Origin: Cliona cf. orientalis | Lineage: Eukaryota > Porifera > Demospongiae > Clionaida > Clionaidae | Direction of reading: 5' to 3' | NCBI GenBank assembly: GCA_963930775.1 | Contig: OZ005692.1 | Coordinates: 2,342,135-2,406,134 of the forward strand | Length of the DNA stretch: 64,000 nucleotides | Shown: in pieces, positions 13,001 through 23,099 of the stretch | Position numbering within the stretch: position 1 is the first letter of the stretch | How the letters are laid out: every line of letters begins with the position of its first letter | The notes under the pieces: generated by a model | Told to the model about the DNA's origin: nothing | What the model saw: the letters and a program-made list of their open reading frames with translations, nothing else | Databases searched by the model: none | Position numbers and translations under genes: made by a program

Positions 13001-16000
13001 CAAAGTGCCAACATCTACGGCGACTTGATCTTTCCGGTAACAAATTAGGTGCATGCAATGATCCAGAATTCAGTGCTATAGTGTCTCAGCTCACTGCTAG
13101 CCTTGGTACTAACTTTGATCTACAATTGGATGACATGTCTGAAGTGGATAAGAACTTTCTGACTATAATGGAAGAATCAATAAGGACCAAAGGAACTATC
13201 AATCACACTATTGCTCATGGAGTGATTGTTGGTCCTGGAAGATCAGGAAAGAATACTCTATTAAAACGTTTGACAGGAGAAGGACCACCAGATCCCAGTG
13301 AAGTATCACCAAGCACTGGAGTACTGGAGAATGTAGTTAAAGTGGAAGTGAAGAAGCTGTGTGCAGTAGCAAGTGATAAATGTAATCTGAAGTGGCGGAA
13401 GTTAAAGTATGATGAAGAGGCACTTGAGCTAATGATGACAACTGCCAAAAATTATTCACATTCAAGTGACGTACCACGACCAGTCACCATCAAGTATATT
13501 TATCTAAAGAAATCAGAATCAGTGGAAGACCTACCACAGCCTTCCAAAACAAAATTGGATCAAGCATCAAAACAAGACACACCTAAAGCAGACAAACCTC
13601 AGAAATCTGAAAGTACTACCAGTGATGATACAGATACATGTACTTTTGAAAAAGAGAATAAGCATATAACGGTCTACCGTTCTGATGTGGCACCAGTAGA
13701 TGTCTTCAAGAAGGCAGTTAAGTTACGACGCATGGATGCACTTCGTGAGCATCTAGAATCGTCATGGTCTCTCTACCTCACCAACACGGGAGGACAGATT
13801 GAGTTTCAGGAACATCTCCCTCTTCTAGTTTGTGGTCCTTCCATATTTTTTGTCACATTTCCACTTCATCATGATCTATACAAGCCATATGAAGTACAAT
13901 ATGAGTATCCTGATGGCTCAGTAGAGAAGTATTCATCACCTTCTTCGCTAATAGAAGAAATTCTCCAAACGCTTGCAACAATTTACACACTAGACTTTGT
14001 CAGTGTTCAAATTCGTAATGAAGAGGTCACTCTAAAGCCTACAGTTTTCATAATTGGAACGCATAAAGATTGCTTGAAGTCTGAGACAGAAGAGATAGCC
14101 CAGATTGATGATAAAATCCGAATGTATGTCGAGCAAACTTCTCTCTATCATCAAGGTTCAATTCAGTTTGCATCAAATTTTGATACTAGTAGTGAAAGTC
14201 GCTTAATTTTTACTGTGAATAATCTTTGCAAAGATGATGGTGATTTTCAAAATATACGATATGCCGTGCAGCAAACTGTAGAAGAGAAGTGTCATAAAGA
14301 GTTTACAGTGCAGTGTCCTTCCTCATGGCTAATCTTCAGCTTAATTCTCCGCGAAAAACATAAATCAAGTCGAGTGTTGAGGCTCGAGGACTGCTTCAAG
14401 ATTGCCCAAGAATGTGGAATATCAAGCCAAGAAGAATTAACCACAGCTCTCACTTTCATCCACTCCAGACTAGGGCTTGTCAGATACTTTGACGATAAAG
14501 AGCTCAATTCACTTGTAGTGATAGATCCACAGATTCTGTTTGATAAGATCACAGACTTAATTAAAGAGACGTTTGTTGGTAAGAATGCAAATGAAAATGA
14601 GATCAAAGAGTTTCGTCAGAAGGGTATAATTTCTCTGGCAGTTGTGAAAAGAATCAGTGAGAGATCCAGTGAAGAAGTTCAGCTACCGTTTACGTGGCTG
14701 ACAAAGCTTCTAAATCATCGTCGACTAGCTGCTTTATTCAAGGATCAGTATGGAGAGAAAATTTTCTTCCCATCAGCGCTTTGCCATGTTTCAAAGGCTC
14801 CAGATCCCTTAGTAAAAGCAACACCTCCCAATACCCCACCAAAATCGTTGATTGCATTTAAAACTGGTTTTTGTCCCAGAGGCATAGCTGGAGCTCTAAT
14901 TAAGTGCCTGATGACCAATGAAATGAATTCAAGAAAGGAGTGGTATCTCCTTCCACACAAAATATTCAGAAATCAAGTTTCTTTCAATATAGGGGCTTAT
15001 GATGTTACTCTCAAAATCCTACCCACCCACTTCGAAATTGCTTTGGATCCTGAGGAAGATAGTTCTGCATGTGCAGATTCTGATGAAAGTTCAGAATCTG
15101 AAACTGAACTTATAGGAAATCTTGCCTACAAGGAAGTACATACACAGATCGACAAATGTATGAAGATTGTGACCAAACTATACAAGAAATGTGAATATTT
15201 TTGGACCTTTTATTGCACACTGCCTGATTGTAAACTCCACCCACATCCTGCTGTGATTGCTTCAAGTCAACCTCTCAAATTACGATGCAAAATTTTTCAT
15301 AAAAGTACTCGTCCACCAAAAGGCTATAAGATATGGAACATCTATAAAAGAGGTATATATCTATATGCATGATTTATGATTTAGGACTTTTTGAACTATC
15401 ATACGTACTTGCTCTGATTATCCGAACGGCCAAAAATAATTATTAATATTGCCATTCGGTGTTTAATAGAAAGTAAATAAATTTGGCCAATGGTTTATTC
15501 GAGTGTAAATAGAACGGATCCGGTGCAAATGGAGAAAGCACTATTATAGCGACGAAGAAACAGCAGTCGATGTCCAGCTCTCGAGTTCTCAGTATCGCTG
15601 TGCTCTCAGGAGCAATCATAAAATGATCGCCATCTGTGTCTGTTACCTTTCTGCTCTTATATGCTGTCCAAGATGTGGTAGCCACACTCTTCGATGAACG
15701 TAGAAGAGTTGTCTCGAGCTCCTGCCATGCTGTACCGTGTGGCCATTCGGTTGATTTAGAGTGGATGAGAAAACTTGAAATTCAAGATGTTCGACGAATT
15801 AGGAAGGAAATAAATTACTTAAACTTGCCATTTGGGCTATTAGAATGTTCGAATAATTAGAGCGAGTACGGTAATACAGGTCTGAATCAGCTGGATGTTG
15901 AGGTTGAAGAGAGCCACCTTGGTAAAGTAGCTGATTCAATGACTGAGTGGGAAGGTCCCATTGCTGACAAGCTCAAACTGAAACCAGGCGATGTCGCAAA

Positions 16001-19000
16001 TATTAAGACAGCATACCCAAGAGAACTGAATTTACAAACGTGAGTTTTCCTGGGAAGGAGTATACTCATGGATTGATAGTACCATAGTGTCCCGGATAAG
16101 CTCCCACGGCCACTTAAATGTAATTCACAATGTTGGCCTGCATAGGCGCTTATCTGGGATATATTATATGAATTCCACACATTTTAGGCACCTGAACACA
16201 TTTGCATTGACCCCAATAAAACACAGTGCATGGGTGCTTACCCAGGAGTGGGCGCTTGCCAGAGACACTATCCATGGTAATAATCCTTGCTACCGTATTT
16301 TCTCGCTATTAGGCGAATGTGCTTATATCTCCACAGGAAGAAAACCTGTGCTTAATAACAAAGTGCGCCTAACAGCGAGATGCACCTAGCAAAAAATAGC
16401 TGCATCAAGAACGCATGTGCATTCACGGTATCATTTAAGGGGGCGTGGCCAATCGATCGATCGCACTATCGTTCACGTTGCTGCATTCTGCTCAGGTCGA
16501 AGTGGCGTTCGTTGCTGGAAGAGCCTGAGAATCGACAGTAGTCATCGTAATTTCGACTAACTTTAAAAGGTTGGAGCCCTTAGCAAGCTAGCAAGCGTGC
16601 AGATATCGAGGTCAATGGTCACATAATATCAGTATGCACTTATATGCGAAATGCGCCTAATAACGAGTGCTTAGGCCAACAAAATAGCATGCGCTTAATA
16701 ACGAATATGCGCTTATAAGCGAAATGCGCCTAATAACGAAATACGGTATCTAAATTAATAGGAGAAAAGCATTGTATACCTGGAAAACAAGGAATGGTTC
16801 CAAGGCAACCTATGCCAAGTTGATAAAGATCTTTGAGCAAGCTGGCTACAAAAGCTATGGTGATGAAGTTAGAAGGATTGCTCATATTAGCAATAGTGAC
16901 ACAGATGATTCCAGCGGCAGTGGAGAGGAGTACCCTAAAATAGAGCAACCCCAAACATACCCAGATTACAAACCACATGCGCTACCTCAAGTTCCACAAC
17001 CAATGACATTGTCCGAGTCAGCTGAAGTGTATGTCATGGTAGAAGAGGAAGGTAAGAACTGCAATGGACAGATGGTACAGACTATTTTATAGTAGCTACT
17101 TAATAAAACTATATTATATTACCATAATATAGTGGGAAACTTTCAAGGGAGAAAACTTTCGCAGATCTGTAGGAAGGGAGTGGAAAATGTTTGCAGAATG
17201 TTAAATAGATTGCATAGCATACCTAAAATTTCGTGGAGAAAACTTTTTTAGGTGGCTGTAAAAATTTAATTGCAAAATTCGTGAAGGTTTTCTCCCTCGA
17301 AAGTTTCCCGCTATACCTGCAGTACCTTATTTAAACATACTTGTAGGATCCTTCATAACTGTAGAAATATTTGCCTATGCATGAGTTATTGCTTGATAGC
17401 AGTTCATATTAATATGACACTATTGAACCTATTGGATTCCCAGCATAATTATATAGAAATCTCCTAAACAGTGTCTAACTGATATATATGCTAACCCAAG
17501 TGTATCGTACAGTGTCTGCCATAATTATTAAACTTTAGCCATGGGATCACTTAGCTAGATATGGTTGAGAAGCTGTATCCTGTCTAAATGCGGTTAATAT
17601 TCACAGGAGATGCAAGTGAAGTTCGCAGTGAGGATGTACTCAAATCACAAAATATGTCCTTTGTGCCACAGCTCACCCATACCGAATCAGGAAATCACGA
17701 TCATCTTAATAAAGAACAGCCATCCAATATACCCAAGGTATAATAATTATGTTGGTGGTAATTGTGGCCATGGTAGGGTAATTGTAAATATAATAATAAT
17801 AATAATATAGAAGAAGGAGAACCCTCTGCCTTGGCCCTCACACGACAACCAACAAATAAATATACCACTTCCGATTGTGAGTCGTCGCTCAGAACCCCTC
17901 ACATCCCAGCATCACAAACAGCAACAACAACAGCCGGCCCTCCATAGCGCCAATGCTGGAAGTGGTGGCTTGTCAATTAATCCCAGGGACCGTCTGAACA
18001 CCATCAATACACGACCACTACCGAGAGTGCCAGATGGGAGCTATGACACCAATGATGTAAGCATGGTGTAATGATACCTATGATGTAGCATGATGTGACC
18101 TTGCACATGTGTAAGTACAATCATGTTTTGTGGTATTCAATTCACAATTATTAGAATAATAATGATATTATAGTTGTAACAAATGCCAGTGGAGTAGGAA
18201 GCAATCGCGTGTTGCAGAGGCCACTGATACAAGTCGTGGGTGTGGCTTTGATTACTGAATTTTTTGACCACAACTATTCTGTTGTAGAGGTCGTACTTTA
18301 CACAGGAAAAAATCTTCACAACACAACTGTTGCAGATTCCTTGTAATTTGTTGTGAATTAGGTCTAATCACAATACTTTCACAACATCATGGTACGACAA
18401 AGATTGTACCGCTTGCAATGGTTGTGTTTTCGCCTAAATGTTGGGTCGTTGCAAAAGCATTGTGTTATTAAACACAACGGTTGTGAACCTGTTGTGCAAC
18501 GGTTGTGAAATTAGGTATAAACTACTAATAACCATTAATAATGATTCATTAACTACCCTAATGTTGTGCTTTTGTCGTAATTTGATGCATTTTGGAATTA
18601 CAACCGTTGTGAAGAGTTTACAACGTTCCCAAAATGATTGTGAATTAAGAAATGCAACAGTTGTGTTGTGGAGATTTTTTCCTGTGTTAGTAATGTAAAC
18701 CACACTTTTACGAAGAAAGTCTGCATGATATATGATGAAAATTGGAGAAAACAGGGTTTTGTATCAAGCCTGATTATTGGGATGAGGGGGGGGGGGGCAG
18801 TGGCCTCCCCTGGCCCCCCTGGTTCCTACTCTACTGAAATGCAGCAATGTAGTTGGAGGTCCATTATTTCAATTAGAGTCCTCTCAGTTCACTTGTAGAC
18901 CTCTTGGAGGTGTAGATCTATTATTGGGCTACCAAGGACAAAGAAAGATGCACAGTTGAACAGTAGCCTAGTCCCCAGAGACCCTGTCCAATGGTCTCTA

Positions 19001-20327
19001 CGCTTTTTAAAATATCCTTAGACCCTTAGTAGCATCCTTACTTAATTCGCTCGGGATGCTACAGCCCTGGGCCTTTTGATCTCTTAGAACATGTCGAGAC
19101 ATTGGACTCGTTCTCTAACTATTCACAGGAAAAAATCTTCACAACACAACTGTTGCAGATTCCTTGTAATTTGTTGTGAATTAGGTCTAATCACAATACT
19201 TTCACAACATCAAGGTACGACAAAGATTGTACTGCTTGCAACGGTTGTGTTTTAGCCTAAATGTTGGGTCGTTGCAAAAGCATCGTGTTATTAAACACAA
19301 CGGTTGTGAACCTGTTGTGCAACGGTTGTGAAATTAGGTATAAACTACTAATAACCATTAAATAATGATTCATTAACTACCCTAATGTTGTGCTTTCGTC
19401 GTATTTTGATGCATTTTGGAATTACAACCGTTGTGAAGAGTTTACAACATTCCCAAAATGATTGTGAATTAAGTAATGCAACAGTTGTGTTGTGGAGTTT
19501 TTTCCTGTGATTATTATATAGAAAATGTACTTATAAGTGTACATGCAGTTTGCTCAATTATTTACACTTTTTGATTATTATGACATTGGTGTAGGAATTA
19601 CCATTAATTACTGTTACGATGTTAAATGTTGATCCTAATCTACCGCATTTCGACCAGAGTACCTGGATGAACCCAAGCATAACGTGAGTGCAACAAAATG
19701 GAGTTGATTTAACCCCTTTTAGTATCTATGTATTTTGATTGAAACTCTATTGTTTCTCTCTTGTAGGCGAGAAGACTCAAGAGGTATTTTAACGGGACGC
19801 CTGAATGGTACCTTCCTAATGCGACAGAAAGGCCCTACTGATGAAATACCACTAACAGCACCAGTTCACTCATACACCATTGATCTAGTGTAAGCAGAGA
19901 GACGAGAGAATAGAGAAAGAGAGAGAGTGTGTGTACATGTGAGAGAGAATACGAGTCACACAACCTTAAGATTATGGTCACTGCAGTAGCCTAATTTAAA
20001 TACATTGAAGTTGGCTTTTACATGATAGTTTAATAGCTATGTGCTATAATAGGCTTAGATTTGCTTCTCTGCTTTTAAGCTTGTGAGCTATAGCTAATTC
20101 TCTCTTTTTTCTTCTATATCTGCAGTGACCAGGGCAAGTTTAAACGCATCCCCGTGTTCCGAGACCGGAGAGGTGGCTATGGGTACGCCCCGCCTTACGA
20201 ATTTGCCTCACTCCTCTCTCTTGTTCTCTACTACGCCACGCATACAATGAAGAAGCACAGCCCAGACTTAAAGGCAACTCTCCAGTTCCCAGCCTTTATC
20301 TTTCCTAAACGTCATCACAGACAATAA
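1..20327 (+). CDS. Death-fold/NACHT/LRR/Roc-COR/Death/SH2 receptor-like gene (5' incomplete)
   Basis: Spliced gene model read by eye. Exons: 1-82, 10591-10706, 10766-10891, 11077-15352, 15880-16039, 16762-17051, 17607-17737, 17811-18056, 19595-19683, 19767-19889, 20126-20327. Every intron is GT-AG, every phase matches across the junction, and the sum (5841 nt) is 1946 codons plus stop. Domain order: end of a death-fold domain, NACHT (P-loop GQAGIGKT, Walker B LMIADGWDEL), leucine-rich repeats, Roc-like GTPase (GPGRSGKN, TGGQ, GTHKD), COR-like region, Death domain split by an intron, Ser/Pro/Gln-rich linker, C-terminal SH2 (GTFLMR). NLRs are cytosolic sensors; Roc-COR modules are GTP switches; SH2 domains bind phosphotyrosine. 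Joining them into one sensor is inference from exon phase. The true start lies upstream of the window. The alternative is two or three neighbouring genes, made less likely by unbroken phase and absence of internal start or polyA signals at the joins. Confidence 0.72.
960..1560. repeat. Dispersed repeat family, copy 1
   Basis: This stretch (TTTAATGTCACAATCATG..., AACAGTACATGCTCA..., CATGCCCTCATGTAATGACA) recurs in diverged form at about 2095-2518 continuing at 4217-4370, at 22690-22830, and at 46005-46500. It contains short antiparallel ORFs with no recognisable domain. It sits inside the transposase intron. Confidence 0.6.
1735..1944. repeat. Short inverted repeat with duplicated flanks
   Basis: GAGAACCATAGTGGGCTAAC near 1737 pairs with GTTAGCCCCACTATGGTTCTC near 1923-1944, making a hairpin-type element of about 210 bp. 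Flanking words such as GCATGCTGAGCCCATAATAA occur at 1690 and again at 2030, so a local duplication is also present. Confidence 0.5.
2556..2835. repeat. GGTTCCGGCTCCGAAAT minisatellite, left arm
   Basis: Diverged tandem units of roughly 20-50 bp built on GGTTCCGGCTCCGAAAT, alternating with AGAACACGGATCCG. It lies just inside the left inverted end of the 2519-4216 element. ORFs through it are Pro/Glu/Gly repeats with no sign of selection as protein. Confidence 0.7.
3985..4195. repeat. GGAGCCGGA minisatellite, right arm (inverted relative to left arm)
   Basis: Same motif as the left arm but on the opposite strand (ATTTCGGAGCCGGAGCC..., with five or more GGAGCC hexamers). The two arms could fold into a long imperfect stem about 1.1 kb apart. 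Confidence 0.7.
4371..5430 (-). repeat. Dispersed repeat, inverted relative of 28676-29550
   Basis: The part 4371-4785 starts ACGTCCAGAGTCCC and ends GGGACTCTGGACATAGTC, the same unit that forms the tandem array at 29104-30965. The part 4800-5430 matches 28676-29100 in reverse complement (for example GCCGGCCGAACTTCACGCG, GACGACCTTT). It is broken by the MITE at 4892-5091. Confidence 0.65.
4892..5091. mobile_element. MITE, 200 bp
   Basis: Inverted ends TATATCATAGGCTCCAAC (about 4894) and GTTGGAGCCTATGATATA (about 5073). Interior has tandem CCGGGACAG/CCCGGA words. No coding capacity. Confidence 0.7.
6170..6839. mobile_element. MITE, about 670 bp
   Basis: Ends TACCGTAGAATCCCGCGATT (6170) and AATCGCGGGATTCTACGGTA (ending 6839) are perfect inverted repeats, followed inward by C-runs and G-runs (GCCCCCCC). 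It is nested in the Tc1-like element. A 35-bp tandem duplication (CATTATTTTAAACAGGTG) lies just before it at about 6083-6150. Confidence 0.75.
6915..9735 (-). CDS. BEN-domain accessory gene carried by the Tc1-like element, probably decayed
   Basis: Minus-strand multi-exon gene. Exon 9735-9496 (RHCLRYWADKKCY ... GGKFYSGTITAVG) joins in phase to 8910-8847 (SEDSDAPRASVKVIKQKQARK), then short Lys/Arg-rich exons near 8719-8650 and 8190-8130. A region 8050-7690 carries coiled-coil-like sequence (MEVQELLDRVTVLEEGHVHM), then a Pro-rich stretch, and the last part 7172-6915 is a BEN-type domain (LAQKLAKEAYFGE, LFPQYWKSPYEFE, ESIGQACKRLR). BEN domains bind DNA or chromatin proteins. An in-frame TAA near 7950 and frame changes near 7660 and 7180 suggest decay, though small introns could explain some of these. 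A possible first exon lies near 9880-9980, just inside the right end of the transposon. Its coding direction is convergent with the transposase. Confidence 0.55.
8998..9428. mobile_element. MITE, about 430 bp, in a BEN-gene intron
   Basis: Ends ACTCTGGTTATTAAG (8998) and TTTTATTAACCAGAGT (ending 9428) are inverted. Inside, TTATTAAGCGCATGC is repeated several times in both orientations. Confidence 0.7.
11077..15352 (+). other. Giant exon: NACHT, LRR, Roc-like GTPase and COR-like region
   Basis: A single 4276-nt exon. Residue numbers here count from the ATG at 11086. NACHT P-loop at about 87-95 and Walker B at about 162-172, followed by the helical NACHT-associated region. Leucine-rich repeats at about 515-690 (LDLSDNGLSD, LDLSFNSLSV, LDLSGNKLG). 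A second NTPase starts near 712 with VGPGRSGKNTLL, has TNTGGQIEFQE near 898 (switch II, as in Roc domains) and GTHKD near 992 (base recognition). A COR-like helical region follows to about 1290, then a Ser/Asp/Glu-rich stretch. The P-loop residue normally Ser/Thr is Asn, so GTP hydrolysis or Mg binding may be altered. The ORF runs to a stop at 15372, but a donor at 15353 fits the downstream exon phase. Confidence 0.85.
16080..16279. mobile_element. MITE, 200 bp, in the Death-domain intron
   Basis: Imperfect inverted ends TACCATAGTGTCCCGGATAAG and CTTGCCAGAGACACTATCCATGGTA. Same end motif (TACC-TAGTGTCCC) as the copies at 49122-49566 and 60583-60762. Confidence 0.6.
16292..16747. mobile_element. 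MITE, about 455 bp, in the Death-domain intron
   Basis: Ends ACCGTATTTTCTCGCTATTAG and CTAATAACGAAATACGGT are inverted. Interior repeats the words GCGCCTAATAACGA and GCGCTTATAAGCG. It ends 14 bp before the Death-domain exon at 16762. Confidence 0.7.
17130..17316. mobile_element. MITE, about 187 bp, in a receptor-gene intron
   Basis: Ends TAGTGGGAAACTTTCAAGG and CCTCGAAAGTTTCCCGCTA are inverted; GAGAAAACTTT repeats internally. Related copies lie at about 48026-48214 and 59498-59682. Confidence 0.65.
18301..18686. mobile_element. CACAGG-family MITE, copy 1
   Basis: 386 bp, CACAGGAAAAAATC ... TTTTTTCCTGTG, with a TTA duplication on both sides. Long subterminal inverted repeats (CACAACACAACTGTTGCA). 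It lies in the intron before the SH2 exons (18057-19594). Confidence 0.8.
19124..19509. mobile_element. CACAGG-family MITE, copy 2
   Basis: 386 bp, same orientation as copy 1 and in the same intron. ATT is duplicated on both sides. It ends 85 bp before the first SH2 exon. Confidence 0.8.
19595..20327 (+). other. Three terminal exons encoding a p85-type SH2 domain
   Basis: Exons 19595-19683, 19767-19889 and 20126-20327. Visible motifs are TREDSRGIL (helix A), GTFLMRQKG (strand B with the phosphotyrosine-binding Arg), HSYTIDLV, GGYGYAPPYEF, LLSLVLYY, and PDLKATLQFP just before the stop at 20325-20327. The YGYxxPY-F ... SLxxLVxxY ... DLxxTLxxP order and its location at the extreme C-terminus match the C-terminal SH2 of class IA PI3-kinase regulatory subunits. 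The first SH2 residue of the usual WF/WY is TW here. An AATAAA overlaps the stop codon. Confidence 0.72.
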
Positions 20328-20328
20328 A
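20323..20328 (+). promoter_or_regulatory. Polyadenylation hexamer overlapping the receptor gene stop
   Basis: AATAAA at 20323-20328 overlaps the TAA stop at 20325-20327. It would put cleavage only a few tens of bases past the coding end, leaving an extremely short 3' UTR. Confidence 0.35.
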
Positions 20329-20479
20329 TATTGTTATTGTGACAAAGGCTGGTATTTTTTTCCTGGCAGTGAATGATTTGTGCATCTATACAGAAAGAGA
20401 AGTGTAGCACAATAATATTATTTTGAATGGACAATAACCCCGCGTACATGTGCAATTTTGCAAATTTAAGGGTAAAGTA

Positions 20480-20865
20480 CACAGGAAAAAATCTTCACAA
20501 CACAATTGTTGCAAATTCCTTGTAATTGGTTGTGAATTAGGTCTAATCACAATACTTTCACAACATCATGGTACGACAAAGATTGTACCGCTTGCAACGG
20601 TTGTGTTTTGGCCTAAATGTTGGGTCGTTGCAAAATCATTGTGTTATTAAACACAATGGTTGTGAACCTGTTGTGCAACGGTTGTGAAATTAGGTATAAA
20701 CTACTAATAACCATTAATAATGATTTATTAACTACCCTAATGTTGTACTTTTGTTGTAATTTGATGCATTTTGGAATTACAACCGTTGTGAAGAGTTTAC
20801 AACGTTCCCAAAATGATTGTGAATTAAGTAATGCAACAGTTGTGTTGTGGAGATTTTTTCCTGTG
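20480..20865. mobile_element. CACAGG-family MITE, copy 3
   Basis: 386 bp, 150 bp downstream of the receptor gene stop. GTA is duplicated on both sides. Confidence 0.8.
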
Positions 20866-21234
20866 GTAATTGTTCATGTTGTGTCATCGTTGTCGTTATA
20901 TATAGCACAAAAATTTCCATAACTATGATCTCTGGATGTAGGCATCTAAGCAACTTGTAAGCATAACAAATCAATCAAATTCGGCGAAAAATTGGCTTCA
21001 GTGTGCATCATATCGACGAATACGGTCCACGAGCATCATAAATAGTGCCTTTTTGTTGGCCACCGGTATAACCATATATATATATGCCTATGACAGTGCC
21101 TACTCAATGCATAATCAGTGCCTCCAAATCAAATTTGTCAGTATATATTTTTGATGAATTCTGATCATAAATACTGATAAAATTTTGAAAACTGGGAGAA
21201 TTTACTAGTACATAACATGCATACATCACATATA

Positions 21235-21619
21235 CACAGGAAAAAATCTCCACAACACAACTGTTGCATTACTTAATTCACAATCATTTTGGGAACGTTG
21301 TAAACTCTTCACAACGGTTGTAATTCCAAATGCATCAAATTACAACAAAAGCACAACATTAGGGTAGTTAATGAATCATTATTAATGGTTATTAGTAGTT
21401 TATACCTAATTTCACAACCGTTGCACAACAGGTTCACAACTGTTGTGTTCAATAACACAATGCTTTTGCAACGACCCAACATTTAGGCTAAAACACAACC
21501 GTTGCAAGCGGTACAATCTTTGTCGTACCTTGATGTTGTGAAAGTATTGTGATTAGACCTAATTCACAACAAATTACAAGGAATCTGCAACAGTTGTGTT
21601 GTGAAGATTTTTTCCTGTG
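21235..21619. mobile_element. CACAGG-family MITE, copy 4 (inverted)
   Basis: 385 bp in the opposite orientation to the other four. ATA is duplicated on both sides. Confidence 0.8.
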
Positions 21620-21690
21620 ATAGTTGCTGGCATGTATACTCAATTCAAAGTGCACTTGTTTGGTTCTCTGTTCTGGCATTTATATAATAT

Positions 21691-22080
21691 CACAGGAAAA
21701 AATCTTCACAACACAATTGTTGCAGATTCCTTGTAATTTGTTGTGAATTGGGTCTAATCACAATACTTTCACAACATGGTACGACAAAGATTGTACCGTT
21801 TGCAACGGTTGTGTTTTGGCCTAAATGTTGGGTCGTTGCAAAAGCATTGTCAGTGTTATTAAACACAACGGTTGTGAACCTGTTGTGCAACAGTTGTGAA
21901 ATTAGGTATAAACTACTAATAACCATTAATAATGATTCATTAACTACCCTAATGTTGTACTTTTGTTGTAATTTGATGCATTTTGGAATTACAACTGTTG
22001 CGAAGAGTTTACAATGTATGTTCCCAAAATGATTGTGAATTAAGTAATGCAACAATTGTGTTGTGGAGATTTTTCCTATG
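21691..22080. mobile_element. CACAGG-family MITE, copy 5
   Basis: 390 bp, only 71 bp after copy 4, and the most diverged: its right end reads CCTATG and it carries small insertions such as CAGT in the middle. Flanked by ATAT on both sides. The long antisense ORF through it is a by-product of the repeat. Confidence 0.75.
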
Positions 22081-23099
22081 ATATTATAGTGGATTTTACT
22101 CTCATTTTTTGGGTCGCCATGAGAATGACATAAATTAAAATTCCATGAGTTACCAATAGTATCAATTTTAGCCACTGTCACCATGATAAGTAAGATAGAC
22201 CTTGAGTTACTCATGGGAACAAAATTAATTACCATAATTATAAATCGGGAATATTTCGATGTTAAAATATTTTCGGACAGCATGGCTAGGGCTTGCAATT
22301 GTGCAAAAATTAAACGTACGAAGTACATGTACATGCACGATATTAACGACAATGCAGTACAGGGTCATTTGTCCGAAAATTATTTAACGCGAAAAATTAT
22401 TGCATGAAATATTTTAGACACGAAATATTCGCGATTTACGGTAAGTCACTTGCAAGTGACATAAATACTTGGATGGTGACAATACCGTATACATAATAAT
22501 AATATTATTATGGCATTTTAAGTCAATTAATTATAAAAAGCAAGCTCATACTTAAAATACTCCCATAATACTGAATCAAAAGTATCATTACTATGGCAAT
22601 AATTTAAGTCATGAGAATACTCCTGTATACGCAACATGGGTAAATCCACAAATCTCTGTTCAGGTCTTCAGGTCTCAGTTTTTGTATAAGTGTGTTTAAT
22701 GTCGATAATGTGGCTAGTATGCATGATCATCTATTAACAGTACATGCTGATATGATAGAGACGTAGTGCATGCACAAACAGTATCCTGCCTCAGTGTCCA
22801 TTAGTACCGTGCACTTTATACATTGCCATATCACCAGTGTAGGTAGTTGACAGATAGAGTTTCTATGAAGTGTCACGTCACGGTCCAAATGGCAAACTTA
22901 GAGCTATCTCAGTTGACACCTGCAATGTAATTAAGCTTAATTATAATTATTAAAAATTGTACCCCTAATTATAATAGGCTACTATATACCTTGCTAGCCT
23001 TTAAATTTTAAAAAGCTTTATGCTTGGGATGATTTAGTTCAGAAATCTTTTCAGAAAAAATAATAGCCAGCGCTAGCATGCATAGCTCAATATAGCTTA
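22081..23099. other. Intergenic stretch without recognised genes
   Basis: AT-rich sequence. A truncated copy of the dispersed repeat seen at 960-1560 lies at about 22690-22830 (TTTAATGTCGATAATGTGG, AACAGTACATGC). I see no coding region, RNA gene or other structure. Confidence 0.5.

Larger units (their letters stand above)
15880..17051 (+). other. Two exons encoding a Death domain
   Basis: Exon 15880-16039 reads GLNQLDVEVEESHLG ... MTEWEGPIADKLKL ... AYPREL. Exon 16762-17051 continues TRKALYTWKTRNGSKATY ... FEQAGYKSYGDEVRRIA, the C-terminal helices of a Death domain. The pattern of Trp in helix 2, the YP turn, LxxWK, and the closing VRRIA is characteristic. The acceptors used (AG before 15880 and before 16762) are the only ones that keep phase. 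The 722-bp intron between them holds two MITEs (16080-16279, 16292-16747). After the domain the exon becomes Pro/Ser-rich. Confidence 0.72.

Noticed and set aside
18301-22080. Regularly repeated units that could be mistaken for a repeat array such as CRISPR
   Set aside because: Units are 386 bp with inverted ends and separate target duplications, in an intron-containing eukaryotic genome.
21690-22352. 220-codon antisense ORF
   Set aside because: Runs through a MITE and adjoining AT-rich DNA; the same sequence is repeated in other MITE copies with broken frames.
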